Part shown: positions 33,304-40,647 of the stretch, piece by piece | How positions within the stretch are numbered: position 1 is the first letter of the stretch | How the letters are laid out: each line of letters starts with the position of its first letter | Source: Cytobacillus purgationiresistens | GTDB taxonomy: Bacteria > Bacillota > Bacilli > Bacillales > Cytobacillaceae | Length of the DNA stretch: 64,000 nt | Assembly: GCF_030813235.1 (NCBI RefSeq) | Contig: NZ_JAUSUB010000003.1 | Span: forward strand, 186,001-250,000 | Direction of reading: 5' to 3' | The notes under the pieces: generated by a model | Told to the model about the DNA's origin: nothing | Seen by the model: the letters and a program-made list of their open reading frames with translations, nothing else | The model's database searches: none | Made by a program: the position numbers and the translations under genes

Positions 33304-34185
33304 ATGGATTTTTCAGCAATTGGCAGGAAAATTAAAGAGCTTCGTAAAGGTGCCGGATTATCTCAGACTGACTTGGCTCGCGGAATATGTACTCAAGCAC
33401 AGGTGAGTAAAATTGAAAATGGTGATGTCATTCCTTTCGCTTCGACACTCTATTTCATTTCCCAACGACTTGGGCTTGATGTCGATTATTTTTTTGATGT
33501 AAGTATGTCGCCAAGGATGGATTATGTACGCGAAGTTTCTTCTCTCCTGAAGACTGCTAGGAAAAATATTAACTATACTTTAGTTCAAGAAATCGTAGAG
33601 GCTGAGGAGAAAAACCCTTTATTTACTGCTAATAAGCATCATTATCAGCTCCTCATTTGGCATAAAGCCATCTCTACCTACCACCATGATCGAGATTTCG
33701 ACAAAGCGATTCAATTCATTGACCAAGCCATTGGCATGACCTTCGATAAAATTTGGACGGAGCGTGAAATTGAAATTTATCTAAGCAAGGGCATCTTTCA
33801 TGCAGAAGAAAAACGCTATACAGAGGCTTGGGAAATCTATCAAGCCGCTCATACACAATTGAATAATCTGTTCTATTTGAAAGACTCTACTATTCGCACC
33901 CGCCTTCATTATAATTCGGCGAAAACACTCACTCATCTGGAAGAATATGAACGATCCATTTCCTCCTGCCAGGATGCGATTCAGGCATGCTTGCAGAATG
34001 ATGATTTATATTTACTTGGCGAACTATATTATCAAATCGGTTTTAACTATGAAATGCAAAGACAATACGATGAAGCCATTCTTTTTTTAGAAAAAGCATT
34101 GTTTATTTTCATCATGCAAGAAAGCCAATATATCGATTTTGTTAAAGAAAAAATAGTAAAAAACAAGAGTCAGATTATGTCGTAA
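33304..34185 (+). CDS. PlcR/NprR-type HTH-TPR regulator, copy 2
   Basis: 293-residue paralogue of the regulator at 31407. XRE HTH at residues 3-60 (IGRKIKELRKGAGLSQTDLA, QVSKIENGDVIPFASTLYFI), closer to the canonical PlcR HTH than copy 1. TPR-like repeats follow (EKNPLFTANKHHYQLLIWHK, FDKAIQFIDQAIGM, EWEIYQAAHTQLN-like, NDDLYLLGELYYQIGFNYEM, DEAILFLEKALFIF). ATG 33304 follows AGGAG by 8 nt; the ATG 18 nt upstream overlaps the ribosome binding site. It lies 145 nt upstream of the cell-wall hydrolase gene on the same strand. Whether it reads the same peptide as copy 1 is open. Confidence 0.85.
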   Translation: MDFSAIGRKIKELRKGAGLSQTDLARGICTQAQVSKIENGDVIPFASTLYFISQRLGLDVDYFFDVSMSPRMDYVREVSSLLKTARKNINYTLVQEIVEAEEKNPLFTANKHHYQLLIWHKAISTYHHDRDFDKAIQFIDQAIGMTFDKIWTEREIEIYLSKGIFHAEEKRYTEAWEIYQAAHTQLNNLFYLKDSTIRTRLHYNSAKTLTHLEEYERSISSCQDAIQACLQNDDLYLLGELYYQIGFNYEMQRQYDEAILFLEKALFIFIMQESQYIDFVKEKIVKNKSQIMS

Positions 34186-34329
34186 AGAGTCGTATTTCCC
34201 GTGTCATTCGTCGTCCTTTTTTGTATTTTTTGTTGTTTTTTTGTCAAAGGATGTAAAAAATATAATCCTTTAGCCGATAGTATGATAGAATACACCTTAA
34301 AATAGCAAAAAAAGGAGAGATTACGAAAC

Positions 34330-35379
34330 GTGAAAAAACAAATGGTATCGATAGCCACTGTAGCTATCCTTTCCTCCACTTTTGCCGCACAAGCGTCTGC
34401 TGACACTTACACTGTCAAAGAAGGCGATAACTTATGGACTCTATCTAAGAAATACAACACAACTGTCGCAGATTTGAAGAAGTGGAATAGCTTGAACACT
34501 GATTTTCTTCAAGTCAACCAAAAGCTTGTTGTTACTGGGGAGAACACATCTGCTAATCCAGCACCAAACAAACCTGCCGCTCCTGCAAGCAAGCCTCAAG
34601 CAAAAAGTACATATACTGTTGTAAACGGTGATACTTTATCAAAGATTGCTAGGCAACATAACCTCAGCTTAAACAAGTTAAAGGAAATAAATAACTTGAA
34701 AAGCGACCTTATTTTCCCAGGACAAGTCTTCACTGTATCTGGAAGCACAAGCAATAATAATAATAATGGATCAGGTACTCCAGCTCCTCCAAGTGGTGGC
34801 TCTAATGCAGGTTCATACGTCATTAAGCCTGGTGATACGCTTAGCAGCATCGCCATAAAGACGAGCACAAGCATCAGCAATTTAAAAAAATGGAATAACT
34901 TAAGCTCTGACTTAATATTTGCAGGGCAAAAGCTTGTTACAAGCGGGAATCAAAGCGGCGGTAGTACACCAGGAACAAGCCCAGCTAATCCTCCGACTGA
35001 GGATGTAAAAGCACCTTCAGGCGTAGCGGATCTTTTCACAGAAGCGAAGAAGCATCTCGGTACTCCATATGCATGGGGAGGCACTACCCCAGCTGGATTT
35101 GACTGCAGTGGTTTCATTTATTATGTGTTAAATCAATCCGGTACTAAGATTGGCCGCCTTTCCACTGAGGGTTATTATAGCCGTACTTTCTATGTGGACA
35201 GCCCGCAGCCAGGTGATCTTGTTTTCTTTGAAGGCACATATAAATCTGGGATCTCACATTTAGGGTTTTATTTAGGAAACAATGAATTTATTCATGCCTC
35301 TTCAAATGGGGTCGAAATCACTAACTTAAATAATTCATATTGGAAGAAACATTTTGACGGTTTTAAAAGATTTTATTAA
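34330..35379 (+). CDS. LysM-NlpC/P60 peptidoglycan endopeptidase
   Basis: 349-residue secreted D,L-endopeptidase of the LytE/LytF/CwlS type. Signal peptide to about residue 24 (AQASA|DTY), three LysM domains ([51 protein letters not shown]) with Pro/Ser/Asn linkers, and a C-terminal NlpC/P60 domain with the catalytic Cys in [13 protein letters not shown], His in [10 protein letters not shown] and the polar residue near EFIHASS. GTG start with AAAGGAGAG. It acts on cell-wall stem peptides during separation or elongation. Being next to the second PlcR-like regulator, it is a candidate target; a secreted protease/hydrolase is the usual kind of PlcR/NprR target. Confidence 0.9.
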   Translation: MKKQMVSIATVAILSSTFAAQASADTYTVKEGDNLWTLSKKYNTTVADLKKWNSLNTDFLQVNQKLVVTGENTSANPAPNKPAAPASKPQAKSTYTVVNGDTLSKIARQHNLSLNKLKEINNLKSDLIFPGQVFTVSGSTSNNNNNGSGTPAPPSGGSNAGSYVIKPGDTLSSIAIKTSTSISNLKKWNNLSSDLIFAGQKLVTSGNQSGGSTPGTSPANPPTEDVKAPSGVADLFTEAKKHLGTPYAWGGTTPAGFDCSGFIYYVLNQSGTKIGRLSTEGYYSRTFYVDSPQPGDLVFFEGTYKSGISHLGFYLGNNEFIHASSNGVEITNLNNSYWKKHFDGFKRFY

Positions 35380-35477
35380 GGCACCTTAGAGGGTGTCTTT
35401 CTCTCTATTCAAAAAAAGGAAGCATTTATATTCCTTTTTGCTGTGGAAGCATCTAATATTTTAATGGGGGGTTCTCG

Positions 35478-35774
35478 ATGGATTTACTACTTATTATTAC
35501 TATCTTAACTCTATTGCTCCTTTTAATGAGTCTGCTATTAATCTATTCGAAACTTTATAGTAAAACTTTAGGGAAATTATGCTTTTTAATTTTTATATTT
35601 GCATGTCTATCTCTCCCTCATATTTCCATCATATATAATGAGCTGTCCACTATATACAGGCAAAATTTAATGATGATAAGCACCGTATTTATGATTACTT
35701 GGGGTATTACAGCAATATGTTTACTATTTGGTTTATTATTTCGATTTGGAATAAACATAGAAAAGGAGGCCTAA
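35478..35774 (+). CDS. Small three-helix membrane protein of unknown function
   Basis: 98 residues with three hydrophobic segments (residues 2-24, 31-51 and 66-90) and short polar loops (KLYSKTLGK, NELSTIYRQN). Almost no other features; no family was recognised. The ATG follows GGGGGG by 6 nt. The stop is inside the left arm of a strong bidirectional terminator, so the gene is a one-gene transcript unless it is read together with the cell-wall hydrolase 98 nt upstream. Confidence 0.55.
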   Translation: MDLLLIITILTLLLLLMSLLLIYSKLYSKTLGKLCFLIFIFACLSLPHISIIYNELSTIYRQNLMMISTVFMITWGITAICLLFGLLFRFGINIEKEA

Positions 35775-35790
35775 TTCGGCCTCCTTTATC
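35761..35790. terminator. Bidirectional terminator
   Basis: AAAGGAGGCC/GGCCTCCTTT, 10 bp with a TAATTC loop, between the small membrane protein gene (plus) and the efflux adaptor gene (minus). Confidence 0.85.
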
Positions 35791-37042
35791 TTGCAAGAAA
35801 TCCCTTTGCTATGGATTTAAATATTTCTTCACCAGTAAGCTCCTGATAGCTCGATTTGCTGTTTTTGGAAGGAGCCATCCTTGTAATATATGGTTGGTTA
35901 GCTTTTATAAAAAGCGGACGTTCCATTACGACCAGCTCTCCATGCTGAAGTCCTGTTACTACCTCCTGCGTTTGTTTGAGCTTCAGTCCAGGCTCAACCT
36001 TTCTTCTCTCTAAGAGACCGCCTGCACCCATAATATAACTATAATAATTGTCACTCTTCTTTTTCAAAGCTTTTGCTGGAATCGTTAACGCTTGGGCAAC
36101 CTCGTTAGTGACGATTTTTAGATCGACGTGCTGGCCGTGAATATCTGCTTGTTCGAGCTGATCATCCAGTTGAACGGTGAACCGATAAGTGCTATCCTTG
36201 CCCACCTCTGGTTTTTCATTGGGATATGTAAAAACCTTATCAACAGTACCATTAATTTGGGTATTGCTATTTGCATAGGTAATGAATACTTTCATCCCTG
36301 GGATAATCTGCTGTACTTCATCCTCAGTTAAATTCCCTTCAATGAGCTGTTCGTTTGAGATAATGGTAATGACCGGATTTGTCAGCTCGTGCTTTATATC
36401 TTGAATCGTGCCTGACAATTCACTTGTGACAGCTAGTTGCATGAGGTTAGCATCGCTTGTTTGCTTTAGATCCTCATATTTCGCAATCTCGTTTTCAAAT
36501 TTTCTTTTTTCCCATTCTTTATCTTTTATATCGCGTTCAATTGATTGGCTGATGTATAAATTTGTATTGAATGCAGCTGCTGCCTCATTGTCTTTATCAT
36601 CATTATCAGCAGCCGTTCTAGTCGTTCTTGATGGGATAGTACTGAGACCTGTCTGCATACTTTTCATATCAGAAATATGCTGGTCGATACTTGTGATTTC
36701 TTTTCTAAGGCGATCAATTTCAGCCTCGAACGTTGCCCTAGTGGCATTGATGTCAGCTGGAGAGTATTCAAACAGCTCTGCCCCCGGTTCAACTGCATCC
36801 CCTTCTTCGACTAAAAAACCATCAAATCTGCCATTATTCATATCATAGTATATGTGCTGTTCCTCTTTGGGAATGTAAACACCGGCGGAGGGCAGCGTTT
36901 CAAGAAGGTCCTGCTCCTGAACCGATGTCCATTTAGTTATATAATTGATGCGGCTAATATCGCCTCCGCCCTTAAATATAAGGACGATATTCACTGTGAG
37001 AAAAATGGTTATAGCAAGCGCTATAATAAGCTTCCACTTCAT
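35786..37042 (-). CDS. Membrane-fusion (HlyD/YknX-like) efflux adaptor protein
   Basis: 418 residues. A single N-terminal membrane anchor (residues 4-23), a lipoyl/barrel-sandwich half-motif (YYDMNNGRFDGFLVEEGDAV), a long coiled coil (about 105-215; ATRATFEAEIDRLRKEITS, then ERDIKDKEWEKRKFENEIAK), the second half (SELSGTIQDIKHEL) and beta-barrel/proximal domains (VDLKIVTNEVAQALTIPAKA). Its usual role is to link an ABC or other exporter to the outside. It follows the Yip1-type gene by 15 nt in the yknW-yknX order, but no ABC transporter genes follow. Confidence 0.8.
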   Translation of the reverse strand: MKWKLIIALAITIFLTVNIVLIFKGGGDISRINYITKWTSVQEQDLLETLPSAGVYIPKEEQHIYYDMNNGRFDGFLVEEGDAVEPGAELFEYSPADINATRATFEAEIDRLRKEITSIDQHISDMKSMQTGLSTIPSRTTRTAADNDDKDNEAAAAFNTNLYISQSIERDIKDKEWEKRKFENEIAKYEDLKQTSDANLMQLAVTSELSGTIQDIKHELTNPVITIISNEQLIEGNLTEDEVQQIIPGMKVFITYANSNTQINGTVDKVFTYPNEKPEVGKDSTYRFTVQLDDQLEQADIHGQHVDLKIVTNEVAQALTIPAKALKKKSDNYYSYIMGAGGLLERRKVEPGLKLKQTQEVVTGLQHGELVVMERPLFIKANQPYITRMAPSKNSKSSYQELTGEEIFKSIAKGFLAR

Positions 37043-37057
37043 GAAATCCCCTCTTTT

Positions 37058-37720
37058 TTATATAATATTTTCAAACTTTATATATGATAGCAGCGATGAA
37101 ACCATTGCAACGAATAGGTAAAAACCAATAAGCGTAAACAGGAGAAAACGCGGTGATTTCTCCGATAATCTCCTAAAGTAAATGTACTGGATAATCACAG
37201 CCCATATTTGGAATAGTGTGATATTCGCAAAAAAATGGATGATCAATTCAATAGATGTCAGTGATTGTACGATGATTCCCAGTGAGAAGATGTTCGATTC
37301 GGTACCGACTCCAAGGAAAATACTAAACGGGATATTTACCACCTTTTCTATCAGAAATATGATGGTGACAAACAGCTGTACAGATAGTAGTTTACGATAT
37401 TCCACATCTATTAATGTCCAAAAAAATAAGGACGGGATAAATATTACTAACAGCGCCCATATCAAACCCCATACGATCTGTCCTGCACCAAAAAGCGTCT
37501 TATATGCTTCATAATCACTTCTAGCTAAATCTGTTAAAGACTTCGACACGATCTCACTGCCAATGCCGAAATAAACCGAAAATCCCATAATAGCCATACT
37601 AACTGCTACGAGCAGCAATATGCGCTTCCATAAGCCGACAAAACTCTCCTCTTTCCTCAACTGGTGTGAAATAATATAAGGTTCCCTCAGCCCACGAAAA
37701 AGAGGTACGCGATAGCCCAT
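37058..37720 (-). CDS. Yip1-domain membrane protein (YknW-like)
   Basis: About 220 residues with five or six membrane segments (RILLLVAVSMAIMGFSVYF, IVWGLIWALLVIFIPSLFFW, LFVTIIFLIEKVVNIPFSIF, LIIHFFANITLFQIWAVII, FLLFTLIGFYLFVAMVSSLL) behind a cytoplasmic start (RVPLFRGLREPYIISHQ). This is the pattern of the Yip1-domain YknW proteins that help assemble the YknWXYZ efflux complex protecting against SDP toxin. I chose ATG 37720; a longer frame starts at 37741. Co-transcribed with the adaptor gene downstream. Confidence 0.7.
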   Translation of the reverse strand: MGYRVPLFRGLREPYIISHQLRKEESFVGLWKRILLLVAVSMAIMGFSVYFGIGSEIVSKSLTDLARSDYEAYKTLFGAGQIVWGLIWALLVIFIPSLFFWTLIDVEYRKLLSVQLFVTIIFLIEKVVNIPFSIFLGVGTESNIFSLGIIVQSLTSIELIIHFFANITLFQIWAVIIQYIYFRRLSEKSPRFLLFTLIGFYLFVAMVSSLLSYIKFENII

Positions 37721-37818
37721 AAAGAATGTCCCCCAAGCCAAAATTTACTAGTCTACCTATATTGTAACTTATAAAACATATTTTTGAATAGTTTAAAGGT
37801 ACCAAGAAAAACCTATTG

Positions 37819-37880
37819 CGGCGCCTTTCACCGTCAGGTTTCGACAATTAATGTCGAACCTTGACGGTGACAGGCACCTA
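37819..37880. repeat. REP-like palindrome directly upstream of the RAYT gene
   Basis: GGCGCCTTTCACCGTCAGG, TTTCGACA, ATTA, ATGTCGAACC, TTGACGGTGACAGGCACC form an imperfect hairpin with arms of about 26 bp. It carries the core GGTGACAGGCACC shared by repeats at 38933, 51442, 51553 and 57678. It lies 40 nt before the transposase start. Confidence 0.8.
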
Positions 37881-37915
37881 CAAAATCTGTCACGAATTTT
37901 AAAGGAGGTTTTATC

Positions 37916-38509
37916 ATGGCGAGAAGTAAGAGGATCTGGAGTCCTGAGCATTTTCATCATGTTGGGAATCGCGGGAATTGGCAAATGAATTTATTTAGAG
38001 AGGAGCAGGATTATTTTGTGTTTTTGAAGATTTTGCAGCGCACTTATGAGTTAACTAAGATGGAAATATGCAGCTATTGCTTGATGAGCAATCATTATCA
38101 CCTGCTGATCCGGACCCCGCATGTGCCGCTTTCAAAGGTGATGAGTCGGATTAACAAAGGTTATACAGACTATTTTAATCGTAAATATGAAGTAAGTGGG
38201 CATTTATTTGAAAAGCGTTTCTTCAGTAAACCGGTATATGATGATTATGGATTATTAGAGGTGAGCAGTTACATTCATCTAAATCCCGTTGAAGCCCAAA
38301 TGGCGACAAATCTAGCACGCTATCGTTGGTCAAGCTACCATTACTATCATTCCCCTTATTTAAAACACCCTGAATTCTTTAATCCATTCCCTCTTGCGCA
38401 ATCTTTCCCTGGAGATACAATTCATCAAAAAAAGGAAGTGTATTGCAAATGGCTGCATAAGGACTATAAGTTAGAACATATTCATGGTCCGGTTTTGTCT
38501 GAAAAATAG
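37916..38509 (+). CDS. REP-associated tyrosine transposase (RAYT, Y1/HUH type)
   Basis: 197-residue single-strand transposase of the IS200-like/RAYT class. Features: ARSKRIWSPEHFHHVGNRGN start, EICSYCLMSNHYHLLIRTPH with the HUH metal motif (HYH near residue 60), SKVMSRINKGYTDYFNRKY with the likely nucleophile Tyr about residue 82-86, GHLFEKRFFSKP, and YIHLNPVEAQM followed by YRWSSYHYY. AAAGGAGG precedes the ATG. The gene is flanked by the REP-like palindromes at 37819-37880 and 38933-38970, the classical RAYT setting. It seems intact and single-copy in the window; its role in moving these palindromes is inferred. Confidence 0.88.
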   Translation: MARSKRIWSPEHFHHVGNRGNWQMNLFREEQDYFVFLKILQRTYELTKMEICSYCLMSNHYHLLIRTPHVPLSKVMSRINKGYTDYFNRKYEVSGHLFEKRFFSKPVYDDYGLLEVSSYIHLNPVEAQMATNLARYRWSSYHYYHSPYLKHPEFFNPFPLAQSFPGDTIHQKKEVYCKWLHKDYKLEHIHGPVLSEK

Positions 38510-38932
38510 GGTCCTGCTTGAAAATTGATTTAATGATACATTCTAGTGATCGAATTTGTGTATTTCTTTCATGGGTAATCTCTGCCACTTTGATTAAACC
38601 CATTACTCAAATGTATCAAATGCTTATCTAAGCTTAAAAACACGGTAAGACGGTTCAGGCAGACATTGTGGAAATAGCAGGATCCCGAAAGCCAACTCAC
38701 ATTCCCTTATAGACCCGCCTTCTTGCAGAAACAAACAGACAATTAAAATAGGCAGAGATCTCAGCCAGCCCGGCTAAACCCATGATCTCTGCCTTTCTCA
38801 TTCCCTGCTCATTAAAACCCTATATACACTTTAAACTCCCTAAACTAAACTCTTCGTCCAAATTCCGATCACCTTCACCTCGCACTTTCAACGCCCTTCC
38901 TTGAAATGGTATAATAAAGGAATGCATATTAG
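38510..38932. other. Gene-free spacer after RAYT
   Basis: About 420 nt. A weak inverted repeat (GGCAGAGATC/GATCTCTGCC at 38751-38793) surrounds AGCCCGGCT and may be a terminator. Nothing else is seen. Confidence 0.45.
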
Positions 38933-38970
38933 GGTGCCTGTCACCTACAAAAAATTACAAATTTCGACAT
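38933..38970. repeat. REP-like element downstream of RAYT
   Basis: GGTGCCTGTCACCTACAAAA, ATTACAAATTTCGACAT: inverted relative to the copy at 37819. It lies just upstream of the ribosome binding site of ywqB. Confidence 0.75.
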
Positions 38971-39009
38971 GTGCTTAAGTTGTGTGTTGTTGTGGAGGAG
39001 GGATGTGTG

Positions 39010-40647
39010 ATGGAGATGTTGATTCCAGAGAGGTTTTTGGAGGGGTTGGAGGATGTTTCTGCGAAGTTGCTGGAGGATTTGGATCCGAATGTGGATGAGA
39101 CGAATCGTTTAGTGCAGAAGGGTTGGATCCTGTTTAGACAGGGGCTTGTTTCACAAGTTAAGTTCAATGATACAACGATTCATGCTGTTGTTCAGGATGT
39201 AACTCCCGCTAAGGTGAGTTTGAACTTTGATTTCTTTACATTCAGTAAGTGCTCCTGCCCGACTGAAACCCTATGTCGCCATCAGTTAGCTGTATTCTTC
39301 CATCTCTTAGCCAAGAAGAACAGTGTATCAAAATGGATGGAAGAGTGGCGCCGACCGCTCAAGGAAAAAAAGGATGCGAAAGAATGGGGACTTATGCGGG
39401 CTAAAGACTTGATCAAAGATAAAGCGCAAATGGAGCCTGATTATGACCGCTGGATTGAATCATTTTCTCAGAGCTTTAAACAGTTAATGCAGCAGCAGCA
39501 AAAATCTAACCCGAAACCATATGTTATCCCAGAATTATTTTCCATTTACCTTAAACGGATTAACGCCAGTTCACCGATGGAGAAAGAATGGAAACTTCTT
39601 TACCAGCTCACCTGCTACACCCATTCATTTCAAATGCTGGAGGAGCTTGCGCTCGAATTAGGACATAGCAAAGGTGATATTTATCGCTACTATCTCCACT
39701 TATTCCAGAATTTATTGGATGACTCTATAGCAGTAATGGAAAAATTGGCAGTCCATTCCCTTCCCTTTGCCTTTGATACGTTTATTGCAAGAATGAAAGA
39801 TCGCTCGATCCAACAGTTAACAGGTGATTTTATTCTCGAATATGAACGAATAGAGCTCTACCGCTCGATGTGGACTCATTTCTTCAAGCATAAAGAATGG
39901 CGCGAGGAAGAAATCCAAAAGCTGGGAGAGTTAGCTGTTAAAGATACAGAACAGCCACTGCCCATCCTTATCGGAAAAAGTCATCTTCACATCCTGCTGC
40001 GAGAAGATCATCTAGCTCTTGAGCTGCTTGCGAATTTAGATGGAAAAATCGCTCCCTATTTTACATTTTGGGTTCGTCATTTCACGACCAACAAAGAATG
40101 GCAGAGAGCGGAGCCTTATATAGAGATGTTAATCCAGAAAACAAGAAGCTATCTCAAAGCTGAAAAAGACGATTACCATTGTATGGACTTTACAGGGCAC
40201 ATTATAAAGTCTATCTCTTCGTTCTGTACAAATAGAAATCGCATGGACTTGTATGAGAAGGCTTTAAACGAAACACTGCCATACAGTTTTAACGATTACG
40301 AGCAATTTTTATTTGATATTAGAGCATTTGAAAAATGGGCAGATTTACAAGCACTCATCGGCCTGGGCATTACTGAAATACCTAAAGACCGGATCAAGGC
40401 GATAGAAACTCATGAACCAGACCTATTGCTGCCGCTCTATCATTATTCCATTCAAAAAGATATAAATATGAAAAACCGTGATCATTATCGGCAAGCAGTA
40501 CGAAAAATGAAAAAGCTGCGAACGATCTATAAAAAAATTAAACAGACTGAGCAATGGGAACAATTTTTAGAAGAGCTATTAGAAAAAACAAAACGTCTTC
40601 GTGCTTTTCAGGAAGAATGCAAAAGGGGTAAGCTGATACATGCTTAA
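39010..40647 (+). CDS. ywqB: SWIM zinc-finger protein YwqB
   Basis: 545 residues. A SWIM zinc finger is near residues 80-95 (KCSCPTETLCRHQLAVFFHL; CxC and CxH ligands). The rest is helical with repeated short motifs (FSIYLKRINASSPMEKEW, YHCMDFTGHIIKSI, LLPLYHYSIQKDI) and no other recognisable domain. SWIM proteins next to SNF2 ATPases act with nucleic acids; B. subtilis has the same ywqB-ywqA pair. ATG 39010 follows GGAGGAGGG by 7 nt. The 3' end overlaps the ywqA start by 8 nt, showing translational coupling. Confidence 0.85.
   Translation: MEMLIPERFLEGLEDVSAKLLEDLDPNVDETNRLVQKGWILFRQGLVSQVKFNDTTIHAVVQDVTPAKVSLNFDFFTFSKCSCPTETLCRHQLAVFFHLLAKKNSVSKWMEEWRRPLKEKKDAKEWGLMRAKDLIKDKAQMEPDYDRWIESFSQSFKQLMQQQQKSNPKPYVIPELFSIYLKRINASSPMEKEWKLLYQLTCYTHSFQMLEELALELGHSKGDIYRYYLHLFQNLLDDSIAVMEKLAVHSLPFAFDTFIARMKDRSIQQLTGDFILEYERIELYRSMWTHFFKHKEWREEEIQKLGELAVKDTEQPLPILIGKSHLHILLREDHLALELLANLDGKIAPYFTFWVRHFTTNKEWQRAEPYIEMLIQKTRSYLKAEKDDYHCMDFTGHIIKSISSFCTNRNRMDLYEKALNETLPYSFNDYEQFLFDIRAFEKWADLQALIGLGITEIPKDRIKAIETHEPDLLLPLYHYSIQKDINMKNRDHYRQAVRKMKKLRTIYKKIKQTEQWEQFLEELLEKTKRLRAFQEECKRGKLIHA

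Noticed and set aside
36408-36848. Plus-strand frame opposite the efflux adaptor gene
   Set aside because: Antisense shadow of a gene with a clear domain structure.
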